A stretch of 64,000 nucleotides of DNA. Origin: Hamadaea tsunoensis DSM 44101. GTDB taxonomy: Bacteria > Actinomycetota > Actinomycetes > Mycobacteriales > Micromonosporaceae. The DNA lies in the NCBI RefSeq assembly GCF_000428945.1, contig NZ_AUAX01000015.1, forward strand, positions 224,824-288,823, written 5' to 3'. This document shows, piece by piece, positions 41,690-48,848 of the stretch. The position numbers and the translations under genes were made by a program. Each line of letters begins with the position of its first letter. Positions within the stretch are counted from its first letter, which is position 1. Under the pieces are notes generated by a model. That model made no database searches, was not told where the DNA came from, and was given only the letters and a program-made list of their open reading frames with translations.

Positions 41690-42415
41690 ATGAGGTTTGG
41701 TCGAGTTGCCCTGGCGGTAGCCGGCGCATTGATCGTCCTGGCGGTCGGCGTACCCGCGCCGGCCGACGCGACGAGCGCGACCCCGAGCGCCAGCCCCAGC
41801 CCCACGTGCCTGCGACCCCCGGCGAGCGGATCGGTCCTGGAGGCAGGCCCGACGCACCTGACCTTCGCGGTTTCGGCGAACGGCGGCTGCGGGTACGCGC
41901 CTGTCACGGTTTCGGTGTACCGCAGCTTCGAGGACGCCAGTGCCCATCTGTCAGCCATCAGTTCCACCGCCGCCACCGTCGAGGCCGCCCAGGCGCTGAC
42001 CGTGGCCGGCCTGAAGCCGGGCACGCCCTACTGGTACCGCTTCTCGGGCGGCGGCTCCACCTTCGAATCGTTGATCATGGGGCCGGCGTTCACCGCCGCC
42101 GCACCGCGGGACTGCACGGCGACCTACGTGCTCGACGGCGCCTGGGACACCGGCTTCGTGGCCCGCGTGATCGTGCACAACAATCTGACCACGCCGATCC
42201 ACGGTTGGCAGGTGGCCTGGGACTGGCCGGGCCAGCAGGTGATGCACGAGTACTGGAACGGCACCCCCACGTCCAGACTTGGCACCGTGACAGTGACGAG
42301 CGCCGACTGGAACAGCACACTCCAGCCGGCTGGGGAGGCGTCCTTCGGCTACGTCGGGGCCGGGCCGGCGCCGGCCACACTGACCGTCAGCTGTGTGGTG
42401 ACGCCGACGGCCTGA
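41690..42415 (+). CDS. Secreted CBM2 cellulose-binding-type protein
   Basis: 241 residues: signal peptide ~1-29 (ALAVAGALIVLAVGVPAPADA), a Ser/Thr/Pro linker, a fibronectin-III-like domain ~40-135 (HLTFAVSANGGCGYAPVTVSVY, LKPGTPYWYRFSGG) and a CBM2 at ~140-238 (CTATYVLDGAWDTGFVARVIVHN, HGWQVAWDWPG, WNSTLQPAGEASFGYVG). CBM2 surface aromatics (GWQVAWDWPG) and the two bracketing Cys are present. It has no catalytic domain and probably binds cellulose, xylan or chitin to assist the neighbours. The ATG at 41690 has GGAGAG 5-7 nt upstream. Confidence 0.88.
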   Translation: MRFGRVALAVAGALIVLAVGVPAPADATSATPSASPSPTCLRPPASGSVLEAGPTHLTFAVSANGGCGYAPVTVSVYRSFEDASAHLSAISSTAATVEAAQALTVAGLKPGTPYWYRFSGGGSTFESLIMGPAFTAAAPRDCTATYVLDGAWDTGFVARVIVHNNLTTPIHGWQVAWDWPGQQVMHEYWNGTPTSRLGTVTVTSADWNSTLQPAGEASFGYVGAGPAPATLTVSCVVTPTA

Positions 42416-42486
42416 CAGGGAGCGGGGATTCCGACACGCTGTAGTACGAAGATCGCCTGACCTGCATTGATCCATGAATGCTTATA

Positions 42487-42515
42487 TTGACGTACAGCGT
42501 TTCAGGGCGGAACAT
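42487..42515 (+). promoter_or_regulatory. Predicted promoter of the Asp-box propeller gene
   Basis: TTGACG (42487-42492), 17-nt spacer, GAACAT (42510-42515). The motif ATGAATGCTT just upstream (42474-42483) also precedes the BNR-4 promoter (40076-40085). Confidence 0.45.
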
Positions 42516-42534
42516 CGGTGACAATGTTCCGCCC
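42505..42534 (+). promoter_or_regulatory. Perfect 11-bp inverted repeat at the promoter/leader of the Asp-box gene
   Basis: GGGCGGAACAT (42505-42515) and ATGTTCCGCCC (42524-42534) with an 8-nt loop, overlapping the predicted -10 and start point, 28 bp before the start codon. It could be an operator or an RNA hairpin. Confidence 0.6.
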
Positions 42535-42561
42535 CCCGCTGTGTGTAGGAGTGGATCTCCC

Positions 42562-44040
42562 GTGCGCATTTCCCGGTACGCCGTCGCGGTCACCCCCGCG
42601 ATCCTCGTCCTCTGGTTCACCCAGACGCCCGCAGCAGCGAACGTCTCGCTGATCCAGATCAGTTCGGACACCTTCACGAACACCACGAGTCAGCACGCCA
42701 CCCAAGTGGAGCCGGACACGTACGCGTTCGGCTCGACGATCGTCATGGCGGCGCAGACCGGCCGGTTCACCGACGGCGGCGCCTCCGACGTCGCGTTCTC
42801 CACGTCGACCGACAACGGCGCGACCTGGAGCAGCGGCAACCTGCCGGGCATCACGAAGTTCTCCGGCGGCGGACCCTACGACCGCGTGAGCGACGCGGCG
42901 GTCGCCTACGACGCGGCGCACAACGTGTGGATGATATCGACGCTGCCCCTGGGAGAGTCCGGTGGCGTCCACGGTGCCGCCATCGCGACGAGCCGGTCCA
43001 CCGACGGCGGCCACACGTGGGGCAACCCCGTGATCACGGCGACCGGCGCCGACCTGGACAAGAACTGGATCGCCTGTGACAACACGGCCTCCAGCCCGTT
43101 CTACGGCCACTGCTACACCGAGTGGGACGACCACGGCAATGGCAACCGCATCAAGATGAGCACGTCGACCGACGGCGGCCTGACCTGGGACGCGGCCCTG
43201 AACACGTCCGGCAGCGCCACGGGCATCGGCGGCCAGCCCGTCGTGCAGCCCAACGGCACGGTCGTCGTGCCGATGGCCTCGGCGACCGAGACGTCGATCC
43301 GGGCCTTCCGCTCGACCAACGGCGGCGCGAGCTGGGGCGCTCCCGTGACGATCGCCTCCGTCGGCGCGCACACCGTCCCAGGTGGACTGCGCAGCGGCCC
43401 GCTCCCGTCGGCCGAGGTCGACGGGGCCGGCAAGGTCTACGTCGTCTGGCAGGACTCACGTTTCCGCAGCGGCAGCGCCCGCGACGACATCGTGATGAGC
43501 ACGTCGACCGACGGCGCCACGTGGACGACGGTGGTACGCGTACCGATCGACGCGACCACGAGCACGGTGGACCACTTCATCCCCGGCATCGCCGTGGACC
43601 GCGCCACCTCCGGCAGCTCCGCCCACATAGGACTCACGTACTACTTCTACCCGAACTCCAGTTGCACGGCGAGCACCTGCCAGTTGGACGTCGGCTTCAT
43701 CTCCTCGACCAACGGCGGCTCCACGTGGAGCGCGGCCACGCAACTGGCCGGGCCGTTCACCCTTGCCTGGCTGGCCAGCACGACTCAGGGCCGGATGGTC
43801 GGCGACTACATCTCCACGTCCTTCGACGCCAACGGCCTCGCGCACGGCTGCTTCGCCACGGCCACCGCGAACTCAGGCACCACCTTCCACGAAGCGATCT
43901 CCACGCCGTCGGCCGGGCTCGCCGCCGCCGCGGGCACGGCCGCCACGCAGGCGTACTTCCTGCCGCAACCGGTGGACTCCGTCCTCGGCGACGTCGCCGA
44001 CCAGGTGGCGATCGCCCTCGGCGTGGAGCCCATCGGCTGA
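42562..44040 (+). CDS. Secreted Asp-box (BNR) propeller protein, sialidase-like
   Basis: 492 residues from GTG 42562 (VRISRYAVAVTPAILVLWF), with AGGAG about 10 nt upstream and a signal peptide to ~25. The domain carries six Asp-box turns of form S-T-(D/N)-x-G-x-(T/S)-W (STDNGATW, STDGGHTW, STDGGLTW, STNGGASW, STDGATW, STNGGSTW), the hallmark of sialidase/BNR propellers. I do not see the full Arg-triad and Tyr/Glu pair of true sialidases, so it could be an exo-glycosidase, lyase or merely a glycan-binding propeller. It shares an upstream motif with the BNR-4 gene and ends at a strong bidirectional terminator. Confidence 0.88.
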   Translation: MRISRYAVAVTPAILVLWFTQTPAAANVSLIQISSDTFTNTTSQHATQVEPDTYAFGSTIVMAAQTGRFTDGGASDVAFSTSTDNGATWSSGNLPGITKFSGGGPYDRVSDAAVAYDAAHNVWMISTLPLGESGGVHGAAIATSRSTDGGHTWGNPVITATGADLDKNWIACDNTASSPFYGHCYTEWDDHGNGNRIKMSTSTDGGLTWDAALNTSGSATGIGGQPVVQPNGTVVVPMASATETSIRAFRSTNGGASWGAPVTIASVGAHTVPGGLRSGPLPSAEVDGAGKVYVVWQDSRFRSGSARDDIVMSTSTDGATWTTVVRVPIDATTSTVDHFIPGIAVDRATSGSSAHIGLTYYFYPNSSCTASTCQLDVGFISSTNGGSTWSAATQLAGPFTLAWLASTTQGRMVGDYISTSFDANGLAHGCFATATANSGTTFHEAISTPSAGLAAAAGTAATQAYFLPQPVDSVLGDVADQVAIALGVEPIG

Positions 44041-44088
44041 CCGTCGACGTCTTTGGGCCGACCGTGTCGACGCTGGACGCCGAGGCGG

Positions 44089-44130
44089 TCGGGGTGGTGC
44101 ACCGCCGGCACGGGCCGTGCACCACCCCGA
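44089..44130. terminator. Very strong bidirectional terminator
   Basis: An exact 14-bp stem, TCGGGGTGGTGCAC (44089-44102) and GTGCACCACCCCGA (44117-44130), with a 14-nt loop. It follows the Asp-box gene by 48 bp and precedes by 4 bp the stop of a minus-strand coding scrap, so it once served a convergent pair. Confidence 0.85.
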
Positions 44131-44134
44131 TCGA

Positions 44135-44275
44135 TCACTGCACGAACCGGATGTCCGGCACCCGGCTGGTCACCGTGGCGGCGATGAACCGGGCCCGGGT
44201 CTCATACGGTGCGTCGTCGGCGAACACCAACGGCGCGGACGGGGCGTACACGGTGGGGAGGGAGCGGGAACGCCA
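44135..44275 (-). pseudogene. 3' remnant of a lost minus-strand gene
   Basis: The last ~45 codons before the stop at 44135 read WRSRSLPTVYAPSAPLVFAD then DAPYETRARFIAATVTSRVP, with about 95% G/C third positions, so they look like real protein sequence. No start with a ribosome site is near; a GTG at 44251 would give only 38 residues. A bidirectional terminator sits right after the stop. Probably the tail of a gene whose body has been replaced. The family is not recognised. Confidence 0.4.
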
Positions 44276-44413
44276 TGTCCCCGAAGGCCGCGATCGGCCG
44301 TCCTGTCCATAGCGGAGGCCGGTTTCCGGCCGTGAGTGCGCTGTTTGGCGCTGAGCGTACCGTTGTCCCGGGCGGTCCGGCCCGCGGCTGCGTCTACAAG
44401 CTACGGTCGAGCC

Positions 44414-46990
44414 ATGACCGATGCGGTGCCGTGGGATCGGCTCGTACTCGTCGCCACCTCCGCGTGGCTGCTGCCCGACGCGCCCGGGGACGGCCTCGGG
44501 CCGGCTCTGGACACCACCGTGGACCTGGACGACGGGCGGCGGCGCTGCCCGGCCTGCCTGACCCCGGCCGAGCGGGAAGCCGCCCGCAAGCGCGGACCGG
44601 CACCGTCCACAACCGACGCCGGTACGCCGTCCGCCCGCGCGGTCCACCGCCACGAAGCCCTGTTGCGGGCCATCGTCCGCGACGGCCGGCCCGGCGCCGC
44701 CTTCCTCAGCGCACCGGCCGAGCCGCAGTCCCGCTTCGCCCTCGAGGCGCGCCGCGATCCCCTGCCCCACCGCGCGTACGCCCGGGGCCTGGCTGCCGAG
44801 CCGGTGCTCGACGACCTCCTCGACCGGCTGGAGTGCCACCTCGTGCTGCCCGCCGACAACTGGGTGCACGCCGAGCCCTTCGTCCTGCGGCACCGCCTGA
44901 TCATGGACCGGCCCCGGTTCGAGGTGGTCACCGGTTTCCGGCCGGAGACCGACGACGAGCTGGCGTACTACGTGACGCTGGACTTCCGGCTCGTGCGGGT
45001 CGCCGACCGTTCGCAGCGCTGGCACCTCGCCATCGTCGTCTGGAGCGAGCTGCCGTTCGGCTCCGAGCACCGTCCCGGCCTCGGCGACGGGCTGGACTGG
45101 CGGCTGCGCGAACCCCGCGGGGGCTCCCCGCTGACCCGGCCGGTCGAGCACTACCGGCGGCTGTTTCAGCAGGTGGCCCGGCGTACCGAGGGGTGGCTGC
45201 AGGAGCAGCACTACGAGCACAGTCATCTGCAGATCTCGGGCCGCCGCTACATGCAGCCGGACTTCTGGGTGGCCGTGCCGACCAGGCTTCTGCCCGCCGC
45301 CGACGACCTCGCCCAGCCGCGCCCGGAGATCCGCGAACTCGCCGCGGCGGCGCTGCGCGTCGACTCGATCGCCGACGACGGCGTCTCCACGTCCGTGATC
45401 AACGGCGACTACCTCGTGGTACGCGGCACCGCCAACGGCCGGGACGGCGACCGGGCCGCGTTCCGGCCGACTCGCGTACCCATGTATCTGATCGTCGTCG
45501 GAGACGCGCGGCGGTGGCTGCCGACCCGGACCGACCGGCACGTGGACGAGCGCTACCAGCCGGTGGCCGAGAACGGCGTGTGCCTGGAGCACGCCCGCTG
45601 CCTGCGGTACGAGATCGCCGCCCGGCAGGAGTTCTGCCTGCGCGACCTCATCGACGCGCTGACCGACATGGAGGCGCACGCCGCCTTCACCCTGCACGAC
45701 GTTCACCGTGACATGCAGGTCTGGGACAACCATCTGTCCATCTACGAGACCACCGCGGCAGCCGGCGGCCGGCTGTGGGACGCGCTCGCCACCCATCTGC
45801 CCGTACGCCGATGGCGCCGGCTCGGCCGCGTCCACCGCGCGGTCGAACTGATGCACCAGACACTCCTGCAGGGCATCGCCGACCTCAACGACCTGACGAC
45901 GCTCAGCCGGGACTGCGCCGCCCGGGTCGACCGGGCCCGCAACACACTGCGGGAACGCTTCGACGACGGGCTGCGCCAGCGCCGCCACGACCCGGCCGAG
46001 GGCGACGATCTACGGCTGGCCATCAGCGGCACGGGCATCTTCGCCCAGCTGGCCGAGAACGCCCAGGACCTCGTCCAGCACGCCGAGCGGGTGTCCGAGC
46101 GCTACCAGGACCTCATCGACGCGATCAAGGACGCCTTCGACGAACGGCGCGTACGCGAGGGCGACAGCATCCAGAAGGCGACCAGCCTGCTGGCGCTGAG
46201 CCTGTCGCTGGGCACGATCACCGGCATCGTGGCGATCGTGGAGCCGCAGGTGAACGGTACGCAGAGCGCATGGCTGCGGGCCGTGGTCTGGGCGTCGACG
46301 GCGATCGTGACCCTCGGTGTGCTCGCCGCCCTGGCCTCGGTCACGCGCCACGGTCTCCTCGGCGGGCCCGGCTACCGGCTCCGCTACAACGGGCGCAAAC
46401 CGTTGTGGCGCAGGCGAACCGCGGGACTGTGGCGGTTCATGCAGGACTCGTCCACCGAGGCGCTCGAGGCCCACCTGCGCCAGCGGCACGGCGACGATCC
46501 GGCCTTCTGGCAACGGCTGGACGACCGGCTGAGCGGCGACCTCGCCGCGATCTGGGACGCCGGCAGCCGCGACCGGTGGTGGCTGCCCGGCCCACGCCGG
46601 ACGGCGGCGCACATCCTGGCCGCGGCGCAGCGCTCCGCCGACCCGGCCACCGACATCGCTCTGCTGTCCCGGCAGGCCGACGCCTGGGGCATCGTCGCCC
46701 TGATCTTCACCGAGCGCGCCATGCGCCTCTACCGCTACCCGCTGCCCAAGCTGAGCCTCCTCTACCGGTGCGTCTCGCGGCTGCCCGGCTCCTACCTCCG
46801 CCACGAGCATCTGCCCGCGACCCCCGCCAACATCGTGGCCGAAGCCGAGCTCGACCTGATCCTCGGCCGCCGCTCCGCGCGCGGCGCGAACACCGGCCCG
46901 AACGGCGACCTCGACCACCGCCTCGTCGAGGAACAGCCGCCCACGGCGACGGCGGCGCTGGCGGCGATCAACCGCCACCTCAACCACTGA
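44414..46990 (+). CDS. Large unrecognised protein with CorA-like membrane region
   Basis: 858 residues with no signal peptide. An N-terminal CxxC (RRRCPACLT, ~45-50) and a mixed alpha/beta region to ~450 precede a long helical stretch (~455-600; HAAFTLHDVHRDMQVWDNHL, DLNDLTTLSRDCAARVDRAR, QLAENAQDLVQHAERVSERY). Two membrane helices near 605-660 (ATSLLALSLSLGTITGIVAI and VVWASTAIVTLGVLAALASV) follow the pattern of CorA-type channels, but no GMN motif is visible. About 195 more residues follow inside the cell. The ATG at 44414 was chosen; no strong ribosome site. It is not recognised as a known family; a role in metal transport, signalling or defence is speculation. Confidence 0.8.
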   Translation: MTDAVPWDRLVLVATSAWLLPDAPGDGLGPALDTTVDLDDGRRRCPACLTPAEREAARKRGPAPSTTDAGTPSARAVHRHEALLRAIVRDGRPGAAFLSAPAEPQSRFALEARRDPLPHRAYARGLAAEPVLDDLLDRLECHLVLPADNWVHAEPFVLRHRLIMDRPRFEVVTGFRPETDDELAYYVTLDFRLVRVADRSQRWHLAIVVWSELPFGSEHRPGLGDGLDWRLREPRGGSPLTRPVEHYRRLFQQVARRTEGWLQEQHYEHSHLQISGRRYMQPDFWVAVPTRLLPAADDLAQPRPEIRELAAAALRVDSIADDGVSTSVINGDYLVVRGTANGRDGDRAAFRPTRVPMYLIVVGDARRWLPTRTDRHVDERYQPVAENGVCLEHARCLRYEIAARQEFCLRDLIDALTDMEAHAAFTLHDVHRDMQVWDNHLSIYETTAAAGGRLWDALATHLPVRRWRRLGRVHRAVELMHQTLLQGIADLNDLTTLSRDCAARVDRARNTLRERFDDGLRQRRHDPAEGDDLRLAISGTGIFAQLAENAQDLVQHAERVSERYQDLIDAIKDAFDERRVREGDSIQKATSLLALSLSLGTITGIVAIVEPQVNGTQSAWLRAVVWASTAIVTLGVLAALASVTRHGLLGGPGYRLRYNGRKPLWRRRTAGLWRFMQDSSTEALEAHLRQRHGDDPAFWQRLDDRLSGDLAAIWDAGSRDRWWLPGPRRTAAHILAAAQRSADPATDIALLSRQADAWGIVALIFTERAMRLYRYPLPKLSLLYRCVSRLPGSYLRHEHLPATPANIVAEAELDLILGRRSARGANTGPNGDLDHRLVEEQPPTATAALAAINRHLNH

Positions 46991-47057
46991 GCGTCCCCAC
47001 AACCGACTCGACGTGACCGGAGAAGCGTGTCGTACCGGGTGCCTATGATGCTGTGGC

Positions 47058-48050
47058 ATGACGCGTACGACGCCGCCGCGACCGCTGGACCTCACCGCGC
47101 TCTTCCCGGAGCTGGCCGCGTACGCGACGACGTCCACCCGGCTGCATCCGCGGCCCGGCACACCCGCGGTCGGCGACAGCTCGGTCGGCGGGCCGCTCCT
47201 GTGGCCGGCGGACGAACCCTGGCCCATGTGCGAGGACGGCGACACCCACTACGTCGACGAGTTACTGCCCCCGTCTTCCGTACGCCGAGCGCGAACCGTC
47301 TACGCGGCGGCGACCGCACGGGCCGCAGCGACCGGACAGCCGTACGAGCTGACCGACGCGGAGCGGGCGGAGCTGCCCGACGACTCCGCACCGGAAAGCC
47401 TTGTGGAGCAGCCCATCCCTTTCGTTGCCGTGGCGCAGCTGTACAGGCGGGACATCCCCGACTTCGCCGGCCCGCAGGACGCGGATCTGCTCCAGATCCT
47501 GTGGTGCCCGCTCGACCATCCGGACACCGGCTACAACCCGAGCGTCACGGCGTACTGGCGCCGTAGCTCCGAGGTGGGCCGCCTTCTCGACCAGGCACCG
47601 GAGCCGCCTGTCGTCAACGAGAACTACCTCCCCACACCCTGCGTCCTGCATCCCGAGCAGGTACGCGAGCACCCGTACCCGGGCCTGCTCCCCGACGACC
47701 TCCAGGCCCGGATCGCCGCCTGGGAACGCGAACACGGCAACGGCCAAGGACCCAGCTACCACTACGACCTCTCGCTGGCACCCGGCTGGAAGGTCGGTGG
47801 CTTCGCGAACTGGTCGCTCACCGACCCGTACCCGATGAACTGCGCTGAGTGCGGCGCGACCATGACGCTGCTGTTCACCGCGGACTCCGGCGAATGGCAG
47901 GGCGGCGACGCCGGCACCTGGCGACCGGTCGAGGAGACCGGCGACACGTCGGTCGGCCCGACCGACATCGTGATCGGCCGCGGCTACGCCCTGTACGTCT
48001 TCCGCTGCCCGGTCTCGTTCCAGCACCCGGTCGCCACCACGATGCAGTAG
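47058..48050 (+). CDS. DUF1963/YwqG-like protein
   Basis: 330 residues with no signal or membrane segment. Features resembling the DUF1963 (YwqG) family: SSVGGPLLWPADEPWPMC, PFVAVAQLYRRDIPDF, LLQILWCPLDHPD, and a C-terminal CAECGATMTLLFTADSGEW segment with CxxC. These proteins are of unknown function and often appear near phage or immunity genes. The ATG at 47058 has weak upstream purines. It lies 67 bp downstream of the CorA-like gene on the same strand but an operon is not certain. Confidence 0.7.
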   Translation: MTRTTPPRPLDLTALFPELAAYATTSTRLHPRPGTPAVGDSSVGGPLLWPADEPWPMCEDGDTHYVDELLPPSSVRRARTVYAAATARAAATGQPYELTDAERAELPDDSAPESLVEQPIPFVAVAQLYRRDIPDFAGPQDADLLQILWCPLDHPDTGYNPSVTAYWRRSSEVGRLLDQAPEPPVVNENYLPTPCVLHPEQVREHPYPGLLPDDLQARIAAWEREHGNGQGPSYHYDLSLAPGWKVGGFANWSLTDPYPMNCAECGATMTLLFTADSGEWQGGDAGTWRPVEETGDTSVGPTDIVIGRGYALYVFRCPVSFQHPVATTMQ

Positions 48051-48107
48051 CCCTCTACAGGCGGCCGATGACGCGTTCGATGCCGGCGCGCTGCGAGGCG
48101 ATCACGG

Positions 48108-48584
48108 TCAATGCTGAGGCGGAGTCTGCCAACCGGGCGGCGGTGAAGTCGGCTGGGCCGGCGGGGGTGCGTACGCGCCGTAGACGGGCGGCTGTCCCGG
48201 CGCCGGGATCGCCGGGCCCTGCGGTTGCCAGGCAGGCACGCCATGCGCGGCTGCGGGTGTTTTCGGAGAGCCCAGTCCGCCGACGCGGGGCAGGACGAGA
48301 GCCAGGAGCAGGAAGACGAATCCGAGGTCGAAGATGGCCTGGGCGGCAGCCCAGAGGTACTCGTTGGTCGAGTCGACGGCGTCGAACGCCTGCAGCGTCC
48401 AATACAGCATCGGCAGCCCCAAGAAGGCAAGGCCGAGGACGGCCGACGCCGTCGCCAGTATGCCGTTGCGGCGGACCCGCAGCAGGACTGCGACGAAACC
48501 GAGCAGTAGCAACACGAGGAAGAAGCTGTCGTCGATCTTACTGAAGGTGCTGTAGAACTCGGCATCCGCGGCGGCAAGCGTCAT
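48108..48584 (-). CDS. Small integral membrane protein with Pro-rich tail
   Basis: 158 residues: three predicted membrane helices (FFLVLLLLGFVAVLLRV, ILATASAVLGLAFLGLPMLY and AIFDLGFVFLLLALVLP) in the first ~100 residues, then a Pro/Ala/Gln-rich cytoplasmic-type tail. No known family was recognised. It is convergent with the DUF1963-like gene. Confidence 0.7.
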   Translation of the reverse strand: MTLAAADAEFYSTFSKIDDSFFLVLLLLGFVAVLLRVRRNGILATASAVLGLAFLGLPMLYWTLQAFDAVDSTNEYLWAAAQAIFDLGFVFLLLALVLPRVGGLGSPKTPAAAHGVPAWQPQGPAIPAPGQPPVYGAYAPPPAQPTSPPPGWQTPPQH

Positions 48585-48694
48585 GCCTGCAACCTAACCG
48601 ATCCAGGGGAACGCCGGTACCGTCGTCCGGAGCGTGGTGTGGAACGGCAAAAGGTCCGACGCCAGCGGCCGGGCTCCTGGCGGGGTCTGGGAAA

Positions 48695-48790
48695 CCGCAC
48701 CGGCACGTCACGCTGCGTACGCCGGAGGACGCCGACCGGCCGGAACTGCTGGACCTGCTCAGGGCCCGGATGAAGTTCACGAGAACGTAA
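48695..48790 (+). pseudogene. Possible C-terminal gene scrap
   Basis: The frame ending at TAA 48788-48790 reads HRHVTLRTPEDADRPELLDL then LRARMKFTRT, with coding-like GC-rich third positions. There is no start nearby, and upstream text continues only in another frame, so a frameshifted or truncated gene tail is possible. The gap 48585-48848 holds nothing else recognisable. Confidence 0.25.
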
Positions 48791-48848
48791 CCGCCGGCGT
48801 GATCATGGGCATTGTCCGCAGTGGACGATGATGCGATCATGACGCCTC

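Noticed and set aside
42562..44040. Calling the Asp-box protein a true sialidase
   Set aside because: Asp-boxes define the fold, not the activity, and the Arg triad and Tyr/Glu pair could not be identified with confidence.
48634..48831. 65-codon plus-strand frame in the gap before the GH-A gene
   Set aside because: Its translation is not protein-like; a different frame in the same place ends with a more convincing scrap, which is listed with low confidence.
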